Origin: Vibrio aerogenes
GTDB lineage: Bacteria > Pseudomonadota > Gammaproteobacteria > Enterobacterales > Vibrionaceae
Assembly: GCF_024346755.1 (NCBI RefSeq)
Contig: NZ_AP024861.1
Coordinates: forward strand, 2,356,001-2,420,000
DNA length: 64,000 nucleotides
Direction of reading: 5' to 3'
The notes below the pieces were generated by a model that had not been told where the DNA came from, ran no database searches, and saw nothing but the letters and a program-made list of their open reading frames with translations. The first letter of the stretch is position 1. Each line of letters starts with the position of its first letter. This document shows positions 61,803 to 64,000 of this stretch, one piece after another. The position numbers and the translations under genes were made by a program.

Positions 61803-61832
61803 AACATCGTTACCCGCCAGGGTAACGATGTT
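61803..61832 (-). terminator. Terminator of the RCC1/tail-fibre gene
   Basis: A perfect 13-bp stem (AACATCGTTACCC / GGGTAACGATGTT) with a 4-base loop lies 34 bases after the stop on the minus strand; a T tract follows about 12 bases on. Confidence 0.8.
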
Positions 61833-61866
61833 GAAAACAAAGATAAGAATATAAGAGTGACGGGGA

Positions 61867-63741
61867 TCAGAACCGGACCGGAGCCAGAACTCCCTGATGA
61901 TGCAGATTCCCGGACTGGGTTCCACAAAAGCCGTAATCCTTATTATGACCACAGGCATCCACCCGGCCATCTTCATACAACACCCGAATGCCCCAGTCTC
62001 CACTGTGACCGTGGATCCACCAGTCACGAATGGTACCGTTTAACCCCAGAACCCGGCGGAATTCACATTGATGTGCGGATTGGTGAGAGTGAGTCGCATC
62101 CCCAACGCCGAGGTTCATGTTGCCATTATAACCGCATCCCCAGAGAGCGCCGTCACTTTCAACCACCAGTGCTGAATGAGAGATGGAGCCACCAATAGCA
62201 ATCCGGGTCACTTTACCCTGCCATTCTCCTTCAGGTTTAAACGGGAGTGACTGCGCCTTATCATCCACCCCGTTACCCAGTTGCCCGTAACCGTTATACC
62301 CCCAGCACAGTACTTCTCCCTGATCATTGAGCGCTATCACCGGTGCATAATAGCCACAGCCCAGCGCGATATCGACGATGGTATCCCCTTCGGGGAACTG
62401 AATCTGTGTCCATGTATGCAGGTCGGTGGTATTGCCCTGACCCAATTGTCCATAGATGTTTGCGCCCGTCGCCCAGAGCGTCCCGTCTGTTTTCAGGACC
62501 AGACTAAAACCCCGGTTATCAGCCACATTTGGATTATCGACTCGTCCGGAAGCACCCAGTACTTTTTTCACCTGCGTCATGGATGATTTTACCGGTGTAT
62601 CCTCACTGGTGGTGTGCCCTAACCCCAGCTGGCCGAAACCATTCCATCCCCAGCTCCATAGTTGCCCCTTATCATTCACTGCATGGATACAGGTGGGATA
62701 TCCGCCTCCAATGTGTACCTGGCAGATATTCTCCAGATAACCGCAGCGCACCGGCGCGACTTTATTAGCGGTGGTGCCATCACCCAGCTGACCCTGTCCG
62801 TTAAATCCACAGGCATATAAATAGCCCTTATCGGTACGGAATATCGTGGTATTTCTTTGCTCGTATGCCGCGCCAATGGTATAAACCTCAACCACTTTCA
62901 AATCATTCTGTACAAAAAACTCGATCCGGGTCGCAACAGGGCGATTCACCGTATCCCCGTGCCCTAACTGGCCATAGTCATTCAATCCCCAGGAATAGAC
63001 ATTCCCCGTATCATCCAGCGCATAGTGACTATGGTGACCACTATATACCGCCACAATATTGACGTCGGGATGACTGAGCGCGACCCGGCCCGGTACATAA
63101 GTATTAGCGCCAGCCGGATCACCATTGGAATTATTTCCCCCGTAACCACAACTGCGGATGGTACCATCTTCCATCAGATAAACGCTGACGACATGAGATG
63201 ACATGCCATAATTCCCTTTCGATATTTTTTTACAACGGCGACTGTTTTCAATATTGGCCGTAAAACGTGTGGCAGCCGGTAACCCATCGGTATCATAAGC
63301 AATGACATCACCCGGTGTCCCTTTCGCCAGTTTATTCAGCGTGAGTGTATGCGCTGCAACCTTCTCACCGGTGACGGCAAGGTCTTCGATCAGATTGGTA
63401 TTCACCTGACTCTGAATCGCCAGCGCTCCCAGTTCCAGTGCTTCACGGGCACCTTCAGCATCAGCCGCCCCCGTACCGCCGCGGTGTAGCGGCAACAATG
63501 CACTTTCACCATTGGGGTCAATTTCCCGGAGCACCACATCATGCTCACCGTTATATAACTTTAACAGCCAGTTGTTATCCAGACTGTCATCCAGCCAGAT
63601 GGTCCCGTTCACCGCATAATCGGGCCGGATACTGCCTTTGTGCAGGCTGTGCAACGCATCACGCCAGCTATTTAAATCGGTGGCCAGTGTTGCGCCGTTT
63701 TTTGTATTTGGGTTAATCACACCAAAATCGTACTGACTCAT
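61867..63741 (-). CDS. Tail-fibre-like N-terminus fused to RCC1 repeats
   Basis: A 624-residue protein. Residues 1-170 match phage tail-fibre starts (MSQYDFGVINPNTKNGATLA, WRDALHSLHKGSIRPDYAVN, GTIWLDDSLDNNWLLKLYNG, LHRGGTGAADAEGAREAL). From about 185 at least six RCC1 repeats form a seven-bladed-type propeller, each with the GxxxxGQLGxG core: WGLNDYGQLGHGD, CGFNGQGQLGDGT, WGWNGFGQLGLGH, ATGANIYGQLGQGN and WGYNGYGQLGNGV. The start at 63741 follows AGGAG by about 9 bases. RCC1 propellers bind proteins; in this position the propeller would be the receptor-binding tip of a fibre or tailocin-like structure. Confidence 0.85.
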   Translation of the reverse strand: MSQYDFGVINPNTKNGATLATDLNSWRDALHSLHKGSIRPDYAVNGTIWLDDSLDNNWLLKLYNGEHDVVLREIDPNGESALLPLHRGGTGAADAEGAREALELGALAIQSQVNTNLIEDLAVTGEKVAAHTLTLNKLAKGTPGDVIAYDTDGLPAATRFTANIENSRRCKKISKGNYGMSSHVVSVYLMEDGTIRSCGYGGNNSNGDPAGANTYVPGRVALSHPDVNIVAVYSGHHSHYALDDTGNVYSWGLNDYGQLGHGDTVNRPVATRIEFFVQNDLKVVEVYTIGAAYEQRNTTIFRTDKGYLYACGFNGQGQLGDGTTANKVAPVRCGYLENICQVHIGGGYPTCIHAVNDKGQLWSWGWNGFGQLGLGHTTSEDTPVKSSMTQVKKVLGASGRVDNPNVADNRGFSLVLKTDGTLWATGANIYGQLGQGNTTDLHTWTQIQFPEGDTIVDIALGCGYYAPVIALNDQGEVLCWGYNGYGQLGNGVDDKAQSLPFKPEGEWQGKVTRIAIGGSISHSALVVESDGALWGCGYNGNMNLGVGDATHSHQSAHQCEFRRVLGLNGTIRDWWIHGHSGDWGIRVLYEDGRVDACGHNKDYGFCGTQSGNLHHQGVLAPVRF

Positions 63742-63873
63742 ATCAATAAACTCCTGAGTATTGGTTGTCCTCCGCGACAATCACACCGGCTCCGGCAATA
63801 TCACCGGATCCGTCAATACAACGCTGCATCACCTGATGTGAATGAAACGGAAGATAGAAATGACAATTAAAAA

Positions 63874-63999
63874 TTAAACAGACTGACCGTAGCCTTTAGC
63901 CAGATAGTCGAATGAACGGGCAATGGGCTGCCCTGTCTGATTGAAGAACTGAACATGAAAACCGCGCCGGCTCTGCTCCCGGATGATTTTATAATCGCC
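63874..63999 (-). CDS. C-terminal fragment of an unknown protein at the right edge
   Basis: On the minus strand 41 codons (start EQSRRGFHVQFFNQTGQPIA, end FDYLAKGYGQSV) run to a TAA. No family is recognised. It lies upstream of the tail-fibre/RCC1 gene with the same orientation and may belong to the same locus. The rest lies beyond the window. Confidence 0.45.
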   Translation of the reverse strand, partial: GDYKIIREQSRRGFHVQFFNQTGQPIARSFDYLAKGYGQSV

Positions 64000-64000
64000 G

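Overview
The window looks like a chromosome segment of a marine gammaproteobacterium, most likely Vibrionaceae and probably Vibrio. The reasons are moderate GC content, protein families typical of vibrios (YcgN/YkgJ cysteine-cluster proteins, a DUF6694-like lipoprotein, a giant cadherin-like protein with a C-terminal sorting signal, chemoreceptors), and gene spacing. This placement is an inference from family content; no rRNA or tRNA gene was seen.

Layout. 1-5 kb: a partial small protein, a chemoreceptor fused to hemerythrin, a Yip1 membrane protein and a secreted alpha-amylase. 5.4-7.3 kb: three tandem paralogous secreted proteins of unknown function. 7.3-12.4 kb: two divergent pairs of a LysR regulator and a target (an exported 319-residue protein; phenolic acid decarboxylase), with a Bcr/CflA-type exporter between them. 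12.5-37.1 kb: a catabolic island. 37-45 kb: housekeeping and stress genes (YcgN, HxlR/nitroreductase, YkgJ, a P-loop kinase broken by one stop codon, a chemoreceptor, a GFA protein, a subtilisin-like protease, a TIGR03032 protein). 45-52 kb: a 2390-residue modular surface protein. 52-64 kb: three phage-tail-collar paralogs with a DUF6916-like protein and an acetyltransferase, a lipoprotein, an orphan condensation-adenylation protein without a carrier domain, a membrane protein with a TIR/DUF4062-like N-terminus, and a tail-fibre/RCC1 chimera.

The most interesting part is the 12.5-37.1 kb island. One arm (20354-28455, minus strand) encodes an uncharacterised 'amino acid synthesis' family protein, an alpha/beta hydrolase, a flavin reductase, a luciferase-like monooxygenase, an aldehyde dehydrogenase, a BCCT betaine transporter and a succinate-semialdehyde dehydrogenase. 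This is the enzyme set expected for opening the ring of an N-methylpyridinium betaine such as trigonelline or homarine. The trigonelline pathway of Acinetobacter (TgnA-E) uses the same classes and releases methylamine and succinate semialdehyde. The other arms encode an Amt-family channel, gamma-glutamylmethylamide synthetase, the three N-methylglutamate synthase subunits, a four-subunit sarcosine-oxidase-like enzyme that is probably N-methylglutamate dehydrogenase, FolD and PurU. Together they would carry the N-methyl group from the pyridine betaine through N-methylglutamate and tetrahydrofolate to formate, the nitrogen to glutamate, and the ring carbons to succinate. Three regulators (IclR, GntR/FCD and XRE-cupin) sit beside the operon heads, and an ideal GntR palindrome lies in the main divergent promoter.

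Transposases, integrases and CRISPR arrays were not seen. Repeats include a 27-base identical element found twice on opposite strands 25 kb apart, two short tandem arrays just after stop codons, and the duplicated leader of the secreted paralogs.
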